Assembly (NCBI RefSeq): GCF_026340305.1
Contig: NZ_JAPEPI010000002.1
Coordinates: forward strand, 682,001 to 746,000
Source: Streptomyces sp. NBC_01381
Lineage (GTDB): Bacteria > Actinomycetota > Actinomycetes > Streptomycetales > Streptomycetaceae
DNA length: 64,000 nucleotides
Direction of reading: 5' to 3'
The position numbers and the translations under genes are program-made. A model generated the notes under the pieces. The model worked only from the letters and a program-made list of their open reading frames with translations, searched no databases and was not told the DNA's origin. Within the stretch, counting starts at the first letter, position 1, and each line of letters starts with the position of its first letter. Below are positions 18,045 to 28,786 of this stretch, piece by piece.

Positions 18045-21000
18045 ATGGCGGATGAACGGCGGTCGGGCGGGTCCGGACGACGGACCTCGGACCGGGGCGG
18101 CGCGGAAGGGCCGGAGCGCTTCTTGGTGGTCTTCCCCGGCTACCACCGGCCGTGGGCCGCTTGGATCGCCCACCGGCTGGAGAGCCACGGCCACCAGGCC
18201 GTCCTCCAGCGGTGGGACCCGCAGCGCGAGGCGCCCCTCGCGGACGCGCTCGGAGACCTGCTGCTCGCCCGTGGACGGGTGCTCCTCGTCCTCAACGACT
18301 GGTTCTTCGAGCTGGGCCCGCGACCGGCCAGCGAATGGAATGACGTACTGCGCGGCTTCGTGGCGGCCAACGCCGACCGGTTCGCCGCCGTCAACCTGAC
18401 GAACCGCCCCCTGCTGCCGGCCACCGCCGTCCTCGAACCGGCCGCCCTGTGGGGCCTCGGTGAAGAGGAGGCCGAACAGCGTCTGCTCAGCCGGCTCGGC
18501 CTGGAGGTCAGGCCCGTCTCCCGCCGGGCCGTCCCGGGCCGCGGTGTCCGCTTCCCCGAGGCCCAGCCCGAGATCTGGGGCGAAGTGCCGCGCCGGAACC
18601 CCCGGTTCACCGGTCGCGACGACCTCCTCCTCGAACTCCACCAGCGGCTCACCGACGCCGAACGGGGCAACGCGGCCTGCACCCTCGTCGGCATGTCCGG
18701 CATCGGCAAGACCCAGATCGCCGCCGAGTACGCCAACCGCTTCCGCCCCGACTACGACGCGGTCTGGTGGGTCAACTCCGACGACCGCAACATCCAGCGC
18801 GACCGGTTCGGTGAACTGGCCGTCGCGCTCGGCCTGAACAGCGGAAACGAGCCCGGCGAACGCATCCGCGCGGTGCGCGACGCGCTGCGGCGCGGCCAGC
18901 CGCACTCCCGCTGGCTCGTCATCTTCGACGGCTGGGACGACATCGACGGCGCGAACGTCCTGCTGCCGAACGGCCCCGGCCACGTCCTGATCACCTCGCG
19001 CAACCGTGGCTGGGGCGAGCACACCGACCTGCTCGATGTGCCGAGCTTCGACCGGTCCGAGTCCACCGGCTATCTGATGCGCCGCGCCCCGCACGTGACC
19101 GCGGAAGAGGCCGACGAGGTGGCCGCCGAGTTCGGCGACGTCCCTCTGCCGCTCGTCCAGGCCGCCTCCTGGCTTGGCGAATCGGGCATGGAGGCGCCCG
19201 AGTATCTGCGCATGGTGCGGGAGCGGCGCCTTTCCACCGCCGACGAGCTCTCCACCGGTGACGGCCTGCCCCACTCGTCGCTGACCTCCTGGTCGATACT
19301 GATCAACCGGCTCCGCCGCTCCCAGCCGCAGGCCATCGAAGTCCTCAACCTGTGTACGTCCTTCGCCCCCGGCCGTATCCCGCTCGGCCTGATCCGCGCC
19401 TACCCGCAGGCCGATCTGCCCGAGGAACTGCGCTGGATGGCCACCGATCTGCCCGCCTGGACCAGGGCCCTGGACACCCTCGTCAACTACTCGGTCCTCA
19501 GCCGTGAGAACCGCGGTCCCGCCAACGCCGACATGGGCCCGCACCAGGAGTCGGTGCACATGCACCGGCTCGTCCACGACATCGTCACCCGGCTCACCGA
19601 CGACGAGGGCCGCGAGACCTACCGCAGGGCCGTCCGCAGGCTGCTCGCCGAAGCGGACCCCGGCAACCCCATGGACAGCAGGCAATGGCCCCGGTACGCG
19701 GAGCTGCTGCCGCACCTGGAACCCTCGGGCACCCTCGAAAGCACCAGCGAAAGGGTTCAGGTCGCCGTACTGAACTGTCTGCGCTACTGCCTGCGCAGCG
19801 GCGAGTTCAAGGCCGGTCTTGAACTGGCCGAACAGATCCGCCACCGGTGGTCCGGGTTCATGGACCCGCTGGCCCAGCCGATGCTGGACCTGACCACGCA
19901 GGAGGGCAACATCCTGCGGGCCAGCGGCCGCTTCCGTGAGGCGTACGAGCTCGACAAGGGCCAGCTGGAACGGTTGCGCGGCGCGACCCCGCGCAATGAT
20001 CTTGGCGAACTGCTCACCAACAGCGCCATGGCCGCCAGCCTGCGCCACCTCGGGCAGTACGAGGAGTCCATCGGGCTTCAGGCAAAGGTCCTTGAGGAGG
20101 CCGGGCGGCTCCTCGGCCCGGACGAGCTGGTCTCCCTCAACGCCCGGCACAACCTCGGCGTCGGCCTGCGGCTCCTCGGCCGCTATCAGGAGGCGTACGA
20201 ACTAGACGTCGAGACCCTCGCCCGGCGCGAGAGCGTCCTGCGCGCCCGGCACGTCAACACCCTCAACTCCGGCAACGCCTGCGCCCACGACCTGCGGCTG
20301 CTCGGCCGCTACCGCGACGCGGTCGCCCGCCAGGAGTCCGTGCTGCGCCTCCACGTGCAGGTGCTCGGGCCGCAGCACCCGCAGACCCTGACCGCGCACG
20401 CCCAACTGGCGCTCTGCCGACGCCGCGAGGGCGGCTTCCAGCAGGACGTCGGGGCCACGATGGCCGGCCTCCTCGACCAGCTGGTGCAGGTGCACGGCCG
20501 CGGCCACTACCGCACGCTGTCGTTCATCACGGACTACGGCAACTACCTGCGCGAGCACGGGGATCTGAGCCAGGCCAGGGACCTGATCGCCGAGGCGGAG
20601 GCCGGCTACCGCGCCCTGCTCGGACCCGCGCACCCCGTCGCCACCGGCATGGTCGCCAACACCGGAATGATCATGCAGGCGGCCGGTGAACGCGCCGAGG
20701 CCCTCTCGATGTTCGAGTCCGCGCTCGGCGGCCTGACGGCCACGCTCGGCGCCGACCACCCCTGGGTGCTCGGCTGCGCGCTCAACGCCACCGGTGCGCG
20801 CAACTTCAACGGACGCATCGTGGAAGCCTCCGAGCTGAGCCGGGAAACCCTGCGGCGGGCCCGCCACACGCTCGGCGACGAGCACCCGCTGACCCTGTCC
20901 TGCCAGGTGGCGCTCGCCGCCGACCTGCGCGCGCTGCGGGAGCGTGAGGAGGCTGAGAAACTGGAGGAGGACGGCCTCCTCGCACTGACCCGCACGCTCG

Positions 21001-21077
21001 GCGCCCAGCACCCGCACACCCTCTCGGCCCGCCAACGCAACCGCCCGTACTGGGACTTCGAGGCGTACTTGGGCTAG
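18045..21077 (+). CDS. TIR-like / NB-ARC / TPR STAND protein (FxSxx-system TPR family)
   Basis: A 1010-residue protein. Residues ~25-155 are TIR-like (ERFLVVFPGYHRPWAAWIAH, then RGRVLLVLNDWFFELG). Residues ~185-480 are an NB-ARC NTPase with P-loop GMSGIGKT (Lys222), Walker B RWLVIFDGWDD, HVLITSRN and an MHD-like VHMHRLVHDIV. Residues ~560-1000 hold about ten TPR units of ~42 residues of the kinesin-light-chain type. NCBI-style naming calls such proteins FxSxx-COOH system TPR proteins. The architecture is that of a sensor (TPR), switch (NB-ARC) and effector (TIR, often NADase). Whether the TIR catalytic Glu is retained cannot be settled here. GAGGGAG precedes the ATG. Confidence 0.88.
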   Translation: MADERRSGGSGRRTSDRGGAEGPERFLVVFPGYHRPWAAWIAHRLESHGHQAVLQRWDPQREAPLADALGDLLLARGRVLLVLNDWFFELGPRPASEWNDVLRGFVAANADRFAAVNLTNRPLLPATAVLEPAALWGLGEEEAEQRLLSRLGLEVRPVSRRAVPGRGVRFPEAQPEIWGEVPRRNPRFTGRDDLLLELHQRLTDAERGNAACTLVGMSGIGKTQIAAEYANRFRPDYDAVWWVNSDDRNIQRDRFGELAVALGLNSGNEPGERIRAVRDALRRGQPHSRWLVIFDGWDDIDGANVLLPNGPGHVLITSRNRGWGEHTDLLDVPSFDRSESTGYLMRRAPHVTAEEADEVAAEFGDVPLPLVQAASWLGESGMEAPEYLRMVRERRLSTADELSTGDGLPHSSLTSWSILINRLRRSQPQAIEVLNLCTSFAPGRIPLGLIRAYPQADLPEELRWMATDLPAWTRALDTLVNYSVLSRENRGPANADMGPHQESVHMHRLVHDIVTRLTDDEGRETYRRAVRRLLAEADPGNPMDSRQWPRYAELLPHLEPSGTLESTSERVQVAVLNCLRYCLRSGEFKAGLELAEQIRHRWSGFMDPLAQPMLDLTTQEGNILRASGRFREAYELDKGQLERLRGATPRNDLGELLTNSAMAASLRHLGQYEESIGLQAKVLEEAGRLLGPDELVSLNARHNLGVGLRLLGRYQEAYELDVETLARRESVLRARHVNTLNSGNACAHDLRLLGRYRDAVARQESVLRLHVQVLGPQHPQTLTAHAQLALCRRREGGFQQDVGATMAGLLDQLVQVHGRGHYRTLSFITDYGNYLREHGDLSQARDLIAEAEAGYRALLGPAHPVATGMVANTGMIMQAAGERAEALSMFESALGGLTATLGADHPWVLGCALNATGARNFNGRIVEASELSRETLRRARHTLGDEHPLTLSCQVALAADLRALREREEAEKLEEDGLLALTRTLGAQHPHTLSARQRNRPYWDFEAYLG

Positions 21078-21090
21078 TCGGAGACGACGG

Positions 21091-21125
21091 AGGGCCCGGC
21101 ACCCCTGGGGGATGCCGGGCCCTTT
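21091..21125. terminator. Bidirectional terminator between STAND gene and kgd
   Basis: Perfect 11-base arms (21091-21101 and 21113-21123) flank an 11-base loop and are followed by TTT on the + strand. It lies between the convergent gene ends at 21077 and 21140. Confidence 0.85.
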
Positions 21126-21139
21126 GAGATCCGTTTGGC

Positions 21140-24100
21140 TTACGCCTCGAAGACCTCGCTCACAAGCTGCTCCTGCTCCTGCTCGTGCCGCTTCTTCGAA
21201 CCGACCGCCGGAGACGAGCCGTGCGGCCGCGAGATGCGGCGCAGGCGCTCGCCGTGCGGGATGTCCGCGCCGACCGCCAGGTCCAGGTGGTCGATGAGGT
21301 TGAGGGCGATGAAGGGCCATGCGCCCTGGTTCGCCGGCTCCTCCTGCGCCCACAGGTACTTCTCGGCGTTCGGGTACTTGGCGATCTCCGCCTGGAGCTC
21401 GGCACCCGGCAGCGGGTACAGACGCTCGATGCGGATGATGGCCGTGTCCGTGACGCCGCGCTTCTGGCGCTCCGACTCGAGGTCGTAGTACAGCTTGCCC
21501 GCGCAGAAGACGACCTTGCGGACCGCCGCCGGGTCGACCGACGCGTCGCCGATGACCGGGCGGAAGCCGCCCGTCGTGAACTCCTCCGTCTTCGAGGCCG
21601 CCGCCTTGAGGCGCAGCATCGACTTCGGGGTGAAGACCACCAGCGGCTTGTGGTGCGGGTTGTGCACCTGCCACCGCAGGAGGTGGAAGTAGTTCGACGG
21701 GAGGGTCGGCATCGCGACCGTCATGTTGTTCTGCGCGCACAGCTGGAGGAAGCGCTCGATGCGGGCGGACGAGTGGTCCGGGCCCTGGCCCTCATAGCCG
21801 TGCGGAAGCAGCAGCGTGACGCCGGAGTGCTGGTTCCACTTCTGCTCGGCGGCCGAGATGTACTCGTCCACCACCGTCTGCGCGCCGTTGACGAAGTCGC
21901 CGAACTGCGCTTCCCACATGACGAGGGACTCGGGGCGGGCCAGCGAGTAGCCGTACTCGAAGCCCATCACCGCGTACTCGGAGAGCAGCGAGTCGTAGAC
22001 GTTGTAGCGCGCCTGGTCGTCCGAGAGGTACAGGAGCGGCGTGAAGTCCTCGCCCGTCTCGCGGTCGATGAGCACCGCGTGGCGCTGACCGAACGTGCCT
22101 CGGCGCGAGTCCTGGCCCGACAGGCGGACCGGGGTGCCCTCGAGGAGCAGCGAGCCGATGGCGAGGGTCTCGCCCATGCCCCAGTCGATCGTGCCCTCTT
22201 CGACCATCGACATGCGGCGCTGCAGCTGCGGCAGCAGACGCGGGTGGACCGTGACCCGGTCGGGGATGTTGACCTGCGACTCGGCGATCCGCTTGACGAC
22301 CTCCTGGGAGATCGCGGTGTCGACGTTGACCGGGAACTCGGGCTGCGCGGCGGGCACTTCGGCCTGCGCCGGCTGCGAGATGGCCTCACGGACCTCCGTG
22401 AAGACCTTCTCCAGCTGGCCCTGGAAGTCCTGCAGCGCCTGCTCGGCCTCTTCCAGGGTGATGTCGCCGCGACCGATGAGGGACTCGGTGTAGAGCTTGC
22501 GCACCGAGCGCTTCTTGTCGATCAGGTCGTACATCAGCGGCTGCGTGAACGCCGGGTTGTCCGACTCGTTGTGACCGCGGCGGCGGTAGCAGATGAGGTC
22601 GATGACGACGTCCTTGTTGAACGCCTGGCGGAACTCGAAGGCCAGACGGGCAACGCGGACGACGGCCTCGGGGTCGTCGCCGTTCACGTGGAAGATCGGC
22701 GCCTCGATCATGCGGGCCACGTCCGTGGCGTACATGGAAGAACGCGACGACTCCGGGGCGGCGGTGAAGCCGACCTGGTTGTTGATGACGATGTGGACCG
22801 TGCCGCCCGTGCGGTAGCCGCGCAGCTGCGACATGTTGAGCGTCTCGGCGACCACACCCTGGCCCGCGAAGGCCGCGTCACCGTGCAGGGCGACCGGCAG
22901 GACCGTGAAGTCCGTGCCGCCCTTGTTGATGACGTCCTGCTTGGCGCGGGTGATGCCCTCGATGATCGGGTCGACCGTCTCCAGGTGGGAGGGGTTGGCC
23001 GCGAGCGAGACCTTGATCTGCTCGCCGTCCAGGCCGGTGAAGGTGCCCTCGGCGCCCAGGTGGTACTTCACGTCGCCGGAGCCGTGCATGGACTTGGGGT
23101 CCATGTTGCCCTCGAACTCGCGGAAGATCTGGGCGTACGACTTGCCCACGATGTTCGCCAGGACGTTCAGGCGGCCGCGGTGGGCCATGCCGATGACGAC
23201 CTCGTCCAGGCGCGACTCGGCGGCGCTGTCGATGACGGCGTCGAGCAGCGGGATGACGGACTCGCCGCCCTCCAGGGAGAAGCGCTTCTGGCCGACGTAC
23301 TTCGTCTGCAGGAACGTCTCGAAGGCCTCGGCGGCGTTCAGCCGGCGCAGGATGCGCAGCTGCTCCTCGCGCTCGGGCTTCGTGGCGTGCGTGCGCTCGA
23401 TGCGGTCCTGCAGCCACTTGCGCTGCTTCGGGTCCTGGATGTGCATGAACTCGATGCCGGTGGTGCGGCAGTACGAGTCGCGCAGCACGCCGAGGACGTC
23501 GCGCAGCTTCATCATGGACTTGCCGGCGAAGCCGCCGACCGCGAACTCACGCTCCAGGTCCCACAGGGTGAGGCCGTGCTCGGTGATGTCCAGGTCGGGG
23601 TGCTTGCGCTGCTTGTACTCCAGCGGGTCCGTGTCGGCCATGACGTGGCCGCGGACGCGGTAGGAGTGGATCAGCTCGAAGACGCGGGCGGCCTTCGTGA
23701 CGTCGTCGTCGTGCGAGGCGTCGATGTCCTTGAGCCAGCGGACCGGCTCGTAGGGGATGCGCAGCGCCTTGAAGATCTCGTCGTAGAACTCGCCCTCGCC
23801 GAGCAGCAGGTTCGCGACGATCCGCAGGAACTCGCCGGACGCGGCGCCCTGGATGACCCGGTGGTCGTAGGTCGACGTGAGCGTCATGACCTTCGAGATG
23901 CCGAGCTTGTTCAGGGTGTCCTGGGAGGTGCCCTGGAATTCGGCCGGGTAGTCCATGGAGCCGACGCCCATGATGACCGACTGGCCGGGCATCAGACGCG
24001 GGACCGAGTGGACGGTGCCGAGGCCGCCGGGGTTGGTCAGGGAGACCGTGACACCGGTGAAGTCGTCCATGCCGAGCTTGCCGTCGCGAGCACGGCGGAC

Positions 24101-24955
24101 GATGTCCTCGTAGGCCTGCCAGAACTCGAAGAAGTTCAGGGTCTCGGCCTTCTTGATGCCCGCGACCACGAGCTGGCGGTCGCCGTTGGGCTTCACCAGG
24201 TCGATGGCGAGGCCGAAGTTGATGTGCTCCGGCTTGACCAGGGTCGGCTTGCCGTCCTTCTCCACGAAGGAGTAGTTCATCGACGGCATGGCCTTGATGG
24301 CCTGCACCATCGCGTACCCGATGAGGTGCGTGAAGGAGATCTTCCCGCCGCGGGCGCGCTTGAGGTGGTTGTTGATGACGATGCGGTTGTCGAAGAGCAG
24401 CTTCACCGGGACCGCGCGGACCGACGTGGCCGTCGGAACCTCGATCGAGGCGTTCATGTTCTTCGCGACGGCGGCCGAGGGGCCGCGCAGCGTCACGTAC
24501 TCCGGACCGGCCGGGGCCTCGGTCGCGGGCGCGGCCTTGGCGGCTGCGGGCTTCGCGACTGCGGGCTTTGCGGCGGGGGCGGCCTGTGCGGTGCCGCCCC
24601 CGGCTGCCGGCGCGGCGGCTGCGGGCTTCGCGGCCGGGGCCGCGGGCGCTGCGGGCGCGGCCGGAGCCACGGGTGCCGGGGCCGCCGGAGCGGCGGGAGT
24701 GGTGGTGGACGCGGCCCCCGCGGCCGCGTCACCCGCCGGCTTCACCGGGGTGGCGGCGGCGGCCGCCGCTACTCCCGGCTTGTAGTCGGCGAAGAAGTCC
24801 CACCAGGCTCGGTCAACCGAATTCGGGTCCTGGAGGTACTGCTGATAGATCTCGTCGACGAGCCACTCATTGGGACCGAAGGCGACGGCAGGGTCCTTGC
24901 CCTGCCCGTCTTGGTCGGTCGAGATGCTCGAGTTACTGGGGGACTGTGGCGACAC
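21140..24955 (-). CDS. kgd: Multifunctional 2-oxoglutarate metabolism enzyme (E1o with E2o-like domain)
   Basis: The long actinobacterial 2-oxoglutarate dehydrogenase/decarboxylase, ~1271 residues. Domain order: an N-terminal E1 helix (NEWLVDEIYQQYLQDPNSVD); a ~90-residue Ala/Pro-rich linker; an E2-type succinyltransferase domain with STYDHRVIQGAASG (catalytic His); then the thiamine-diphosphate E1 domain with GMAHRGRLNVLANI and NNQVGFTA. It catalyses the 2-oxoglutarate step of the TCA cycle. In relatives GarA/OdhI-type FHA proteins control it. I chose GTG 24955 (SPQSPSNSS...) as the usual start; GTG 24982 would add nine residues. The convergent neighbour is the STAND gene, and the two-component genes lie upstream. 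Confidence 0.95.
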   Translation of the reverse strand: MSPQSPSNSSISTDQDGQGKDPAVAFGPNEWLVDEIYQQYLQDPNSVDRAWWDFFADYKPGVAAAAAATPVKPAGDAAAGAASTTTPAAPAAPAPVAPAAPAAPAAPAAKPAAAAPAAGGGTAQAAPAAKPAVAKPAAAKAAPATEAPAGPEYVTLRGPSAAVAKNMNASIEVPTATSVRAVPVKLLFDNRIVINNHLKRARGGKISFTHLIGYAMVQAIKAMPSMNYSFVEKDGKPTLVKPEHINFGLAIDLVKPNGDRQLVVAGIKKAETLNFFEFWQAYEDIVRRARDGKLGMDDFTGVTVSLTNPGGLGTVHSVPRLMPGQSVIMGVGSMDYPAEFQGTSQDTLNKLGISKVMTLTSTYDHRVIQGAASGEFLRIVANLLLGEGEFYDEIFKALRIPYEPVRWLKDIDASHDDDVTKAARVFELIHSYRVRGHVMADTDPLEYKQRKHPDLDITEHGLTLWDLEREFAVGGFAGKSMMKLRDVLGVLRDSYCRTTGIEFMHIQDPKQRKWLQDRIERTHATKPEREEQLRILRRLNAAEAFETFLQTKYVGQKRFSLEGGESVIPLLDAVIDSAAESRLDEVVIGMAHRGRLNVLANIVGKSYAQIFREFEGNMDPKSMHGSGDVKYHLGAEGTFTGLDGEQIKVSLAANPSHLETVDPIIEGITRAKQDVINKGGTDFTVLPVALHGDAAFAGQGVVAETLNMSQLRGYRTGGTVHIVINNQVGFTAAPESSRSSMYATDVARMIEAPIFHVNGDDPEAVVRVARLAFEFRQAFNKDVVIDLICYRRRGHNESDNPAFTQPLMYDLIDKKRSVRKLYTESLIGRGDITLEEAEQALQDFQGQLEKVFTEVREAISQPAQAEVPAAQPEFPVNVDTAISQEVVKRIAESQVNIPDRVTVHPRLLPQLQRRMSMVEEGTIDWGMGETLAIGSLLLEGTPVRLSGQDSRRGTFGQRHAVLIDRETGEDFTPLLYLSDDQARYNVYDSLLSEYAVMGFEYGYSLARPESLVMWEAQFGDFVNGAQTVVDEYISAAEQKWNQHSGVTLLLPHGYEGQGPDHSSARIERFLQLCAQNNMTVAMPTLPSNYFHLLRWQVHNPHHKPLVVFTPKSMLRLKAAASKTEEFTTGGFRPVIGDASVDPAAVRKVVFCAGKLYYDLESERQKRGVTDTAIIRIERLYPLPGAELQAEIAKYPNAEKYLWAQEEPANQGAWPFIALNLIDHLDLAVGADIPHGERLRRISRPHGSSPAVGSKKRHEQEQEQLVSEVFEA

Positions 24956-25220
24956 GGCGGTAACCGCCCTCTTCCGCTTCACAAGGTGATGGACAGCGGA
25001 AATAAAGGCTACGCCTCCAAGGCCGCCAGGTGCAGACCGGGCCCGTCATCCGTCGCGTAAGTCACACTGGATCGAGGGTTTCGGTGGTGTAAATGGCGGG
25101 AAACAAGCCTGGTTCCGCAACGCCAGATGGCCGCGCGGGGCTTCCCCTGCGCGGCGGCTTCACCCGGGCGCGCTTCAGATGCGCCCGCGAATCGCTTCCG
25201 CTTCGAACCCTACGTCAACT

Positions 25221-26300
<1,080 letters not shown>

Positions 26301-26313
26301 CAGCTGCCCGGCC

Positions 26314-27054
26314 TCACGGGGTCGGGGTCTCCAGGGCGTACCCGACGCCGTGCACCGTGCGGATCCGCTCGGCGCCGATCTTCCGGCGCAGCGCCTTGAT
26401 GTGGCTGTCGACGGTCCGGGTGCCCGACGCGTCCGCCCAGTCCCACACCTCGGCGAGCAGCTGCTCGCGGGAGAGGACCGCGCGGGGGGTGTTGGCCAGG
26501 CAGACAAGGAGGTCGAACTCCGTCGGCGTCAGGTGTACGTCCTCGGAGCGGACTCTGACACGCCGCTGGGCATGGTCGATCTCCAGCTCGCCGAGCCGCA
26601 GGATGCCGCTGCGCGGCGTGGTCGCGGCGAGCGCGGCCCGCTCGACCCTGCGCAGCAGGACGTGCACCCGGGCCGCGAGCTCCCGCATCGAGAACGGCTT
26701 GGTCATGTAGTCGTCGGCGCCGACGCCGAGCCCGACCAGCATGTCCGTCTCGTCGTCGCGCGCCGTCAGCATGAGCACCGGGACCGGCCGCTGGGCCTGC
26801 ACCCGACGGCACACTTCAAGCCCGTCGAAGCCCGGCAGCATGATGTCCAGGATAAGGAGATCGGGCTGCCAGGCCTGTGCGGTGTCCACCGCCGCGGGAC
26901 CGTCTCCCGCCGTTTGCACAACGAAACCCTCGGCACGTAGCCGGGCGGCGATGGCGTCGACGATCGTCGGGTCGTCCTCGACCACCAGAACCCGGCGCTG
27001 GGCGCCTGGCATTGCCGCCGTCGCACCGTTGTGGGAGGTGTGTGTCTGCTCCAT
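26314..27054 (-). CDS. OmpR/PhoB-family response regulator
   Basis: A 246-residue regulator. The receiver domain (residues ~20-135) shows the acidic pair VVEDDPTIV, the phospho-acceptor Asp in LLILDIMLPGFDG, Thr in LMLTARDDETD and Lys in YMTKPFSMREL. The C-terminal winged helix (residues ~150-245) has LTPTEFDLLVCL and TVDSHIKALRRKIG. It is the first gene of the operon with the adjacent kinase. The regulon is unknown. Position beside kgd hints at central metabolism, but nothing in the sequence proves it. Confidence 0.95.
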   Translation of the reverse strand: MEQTHTSHNGATAAMPGAQRRVLVVEDDPTIVDAIAARLRAEGFVVQTAGDGPAAVDTAQAWQPDLLILDIMLPGFDGLEVCRRVQAQRPVPVLMLTARDDETDMLVGLGVGADDYMTKPFSMRELAARVHVLLRRVERAALAATTPRSGILRLGELEIDHAQRRVRVRSEDVHLTPTEFDLLVCLANTPRAVLSREQLLAEVWDWADASGTRTVDSHIKALRRKIGAERIRTVHGVGYALETPTP

Positions 27055-27119
27055 CGCCCGCCCCTGACACTGATCGCTTGTGTTCGGTCAGCAGGGTACG
27101 GGTCGCGAAGGCACCTCGG

Positions 27120-27806
27120 CTACGCAGCCCTGACGCCGAGATGAACCACGTCGGGTACGCCTCGGGCAACGGGGATCTCTTCCGTCCGTACCGACTGGAA
27201 CCCGGCATTCCGTAGAGCGAAGTCGAAAGCGGACGAGGGCTTGGCGGACCACACGGCGAGCACTCCGCCGGGCTTGAGACGGGCCTGACAGGCCGCCAGG
27301 CCGGCGGGCGAGTAGAGGGAGTTGTTGTCCTCCGTCACCGTCCAGTCGGGGCCGTTGTCGATGTCCAGGCAGAGCGCGTCGTATGTGTCCGCGCCGTCCG
27401 GGGAGTTGGAGACGTACGCGACGAGGTCCGTGTGCAGGATCCTGGTGCGCGGATCGGCGAGCGCGGCGCCGGAGAAGGCGGACAGTGGCCCCTCGCGGTG
27501 CCAGTCGATGATGGCCTGCTCGCGCTCCACGACGGCGATATGGCTCCAGCGCCGGTCGGCGGCCGCGTGGGCGAGCGAGAAGCCGACGCCGAGCCCGCCG
27601 ATGAGGACGCTCGGTTCGGGGCGGTCGTCGAGGGCATCGAGGGCGGCGTCGATGAGGAGCCGCTCCGAGCGGCCGTCCGAAGTGTCCATGAGGAAGCACC
27701 CGTTGGCGATGATCTGCAGCAGTTCACCGTGGCGCCGCAGCACGACTTCGCCGTACGGGCCCTCACGCCGGTCGATGACGACGGGGGCGATGGTGTGGTG
27801 GTGCAT
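27120..27806 (-). CDS. Spermidine synthase-like methyltransferase-fold protein
   Basis: A 228-residue Rossmann-fold protein of the spermidine/spermine synthase superfamily. Beta hairpin GPYGEVVLRRHGELLQIIANG, motif I VLIGGLGVGFSLAHA, VVEREQAIIDWHRE, and the acidic YDALCLDIDNGP, followed by SAKPSSAFDFALRNAGF. It lacks the membrane domain of MFS-fused forms. Actinobacterial members are often annotated as spermidine synthases, yet polyamine synthesis by this short form is not established. The ATG at 27806 begins MHHHTIAPVV. It is followed downstream by the two-component operon on the same strand after 65 bases. Confidence 0.82.
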   Translation of the reverse strand: MHHHTIAPVVIDRREGPYGEVVLRRHGELLQIIANGCFLMDTSDGRSERLLIDAALDALDDRPEPSVLIGGLGVGFSLAHAAADRRWSHIAVVEREQAIIDWHREGPLSAFSGAALADPRTRILHTDLVAYVSNSPDGADTYDALCLDIDNGPDWTVTEDNNSLYSPAGLAACQARLKPGGVLAVWSAKPSSAFDFALRNAGFQSVRTEEIPVARGVPDVVHLGVRAA

Positions 27807-27977
27807 GGCGGCCAGCGTATGGGGGAGCGGTCGGGCGTCGGGGGTGGATGGGGGCGGACGTGTTTCGGCCCTGTGAGGTTGTTCCTCGCGATGTGATTCG
27901 CGTCTCACGTGGCGCCGGTCATAGACAGCGCCCGAAAGATCAGCATTGGGTGGGCGTGACGGAAGGAGCGCCGCACA

Positions 27978-28748
27978 GTGAACCGGAGTTCGATGGCTGT
28001 CCCCGCGGCACCCGAGGAGACGGTCCGCCCCGCGCTGGATGGCATCCCGGGACAGAGGGGACCCGTGACGCGGGCCGCTCCAGGCAGTCCGGCGCCGGAG
28101 GTCCCTGCCGAGCCGGCGTCCGCGTGGCGCAGGCTGCGCCCCTGGCGACTGCTCCCGACCCCCACCGGAACGCCCTTCACCTTCGGGTACGCCGTCGTGC
28201 TCGCCGGCACCTCGCTGCTCACCCGGTACGCGGACCCCGCCTTCGTCTCGGCCCTGCAGCAGGGGTCCAGCACGGACGTCGCACATCTCATGCAGCAGCC
28301 GCTGCTGGTCCTCCTCGCGAGCGCGCTGTGGATCGCGGGCGGCATCGCATCGCCGTACGCGATCGGATTCCTGCTCGTCCTGACGGGCCTGGAGCGCCGC
28401 ATCGGCGCGTTGCGCACCGCGGGGGTCTTCCTGCTCGGGCATGTCGTCGCCACCCTGGCGACCGAGGTCCCGGTCGGCTTCTCGGTCCTCGCGGGGCATC
28501 TGCCGGAGAGCTCCCTGCACCGCCTCGACTACGGCATCAGCTTCGGCGTCGCGGCGAGCATCGGGGCACTGGCCGGGCTCTTCCGGCCGTGGCTGCGGTG
28601 GCTGGTGCTTGTCGCCTTCGGCGGGATGCTGGTCGAGGACCTGATCGCGTTCGCGGACCCGATGACGAACTGGGGCCACCTGCTCGCGCTGTCGATCGGC
28701 GTCGCGACGTGGCCGCTGGTGCGGCGGTGGCGCCGCCGCCCGGCTTGA
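27978..28748 (+). CDS. Rhomboid-like membrane protein
   Basis: A 256-residue integral membrane protein. A ~55-residue Pro/Ala-rich cytoplasmic N-terminus precedes about six hydrophobic helices (GYAVVLAGTSLLTRYA, LLVLLASALWIAGGIA, YAIGFLLVLTGLE, TAGVFLLGHVVATLA, GISFGVAASIGALAGL, LALSIGVATW). A Gly-x-Ser (YGISFG) in one helix and a His in NWGHLLALSIG in the last resemble the rhomboid Ser-His dyad. The surrounding motifs deviate, so protease activity is uncertain. The GTG at 27978 is used. It is convergent with the O-methyltransferase gene; a hairpin-rich repeat lies between them. Confidence 0.8.
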   Translation: MNRSSMAVPAAPEETVRPALDGIPGQRGPVTRAAPGSPAPEVPAEPASAWRRLRPWRLLPTPTGTPFTFGYAVVLAGTSLLTRYADPAFVSALQQGSSTDVAHLMQQPLLVLLASALWIAGGIASPYAIGFLLVLTGLERRIGALRTAGVFLLGHVVATLATEVPVGFSVLAGHLPESSLHRLDYGISFGVAASIGALAGLFRPWLRWLVLVAFGGMLVEDLIAFADPMTNWGHLLALSIGVATWPLVRRWRRRPA

Positions 28749-28786
28749 TGAGGATCCCTGCCGAAGCGTGTTGCGGTACGCGTCTG

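Noticed and set aside
21185..25060. A 1291-codon open frame on the plus strand opposite kgd
   Set aside because: Product is low-complexity Arg/Val/Leu-rich without domains. kgd is strongly supported in the opposite frame.
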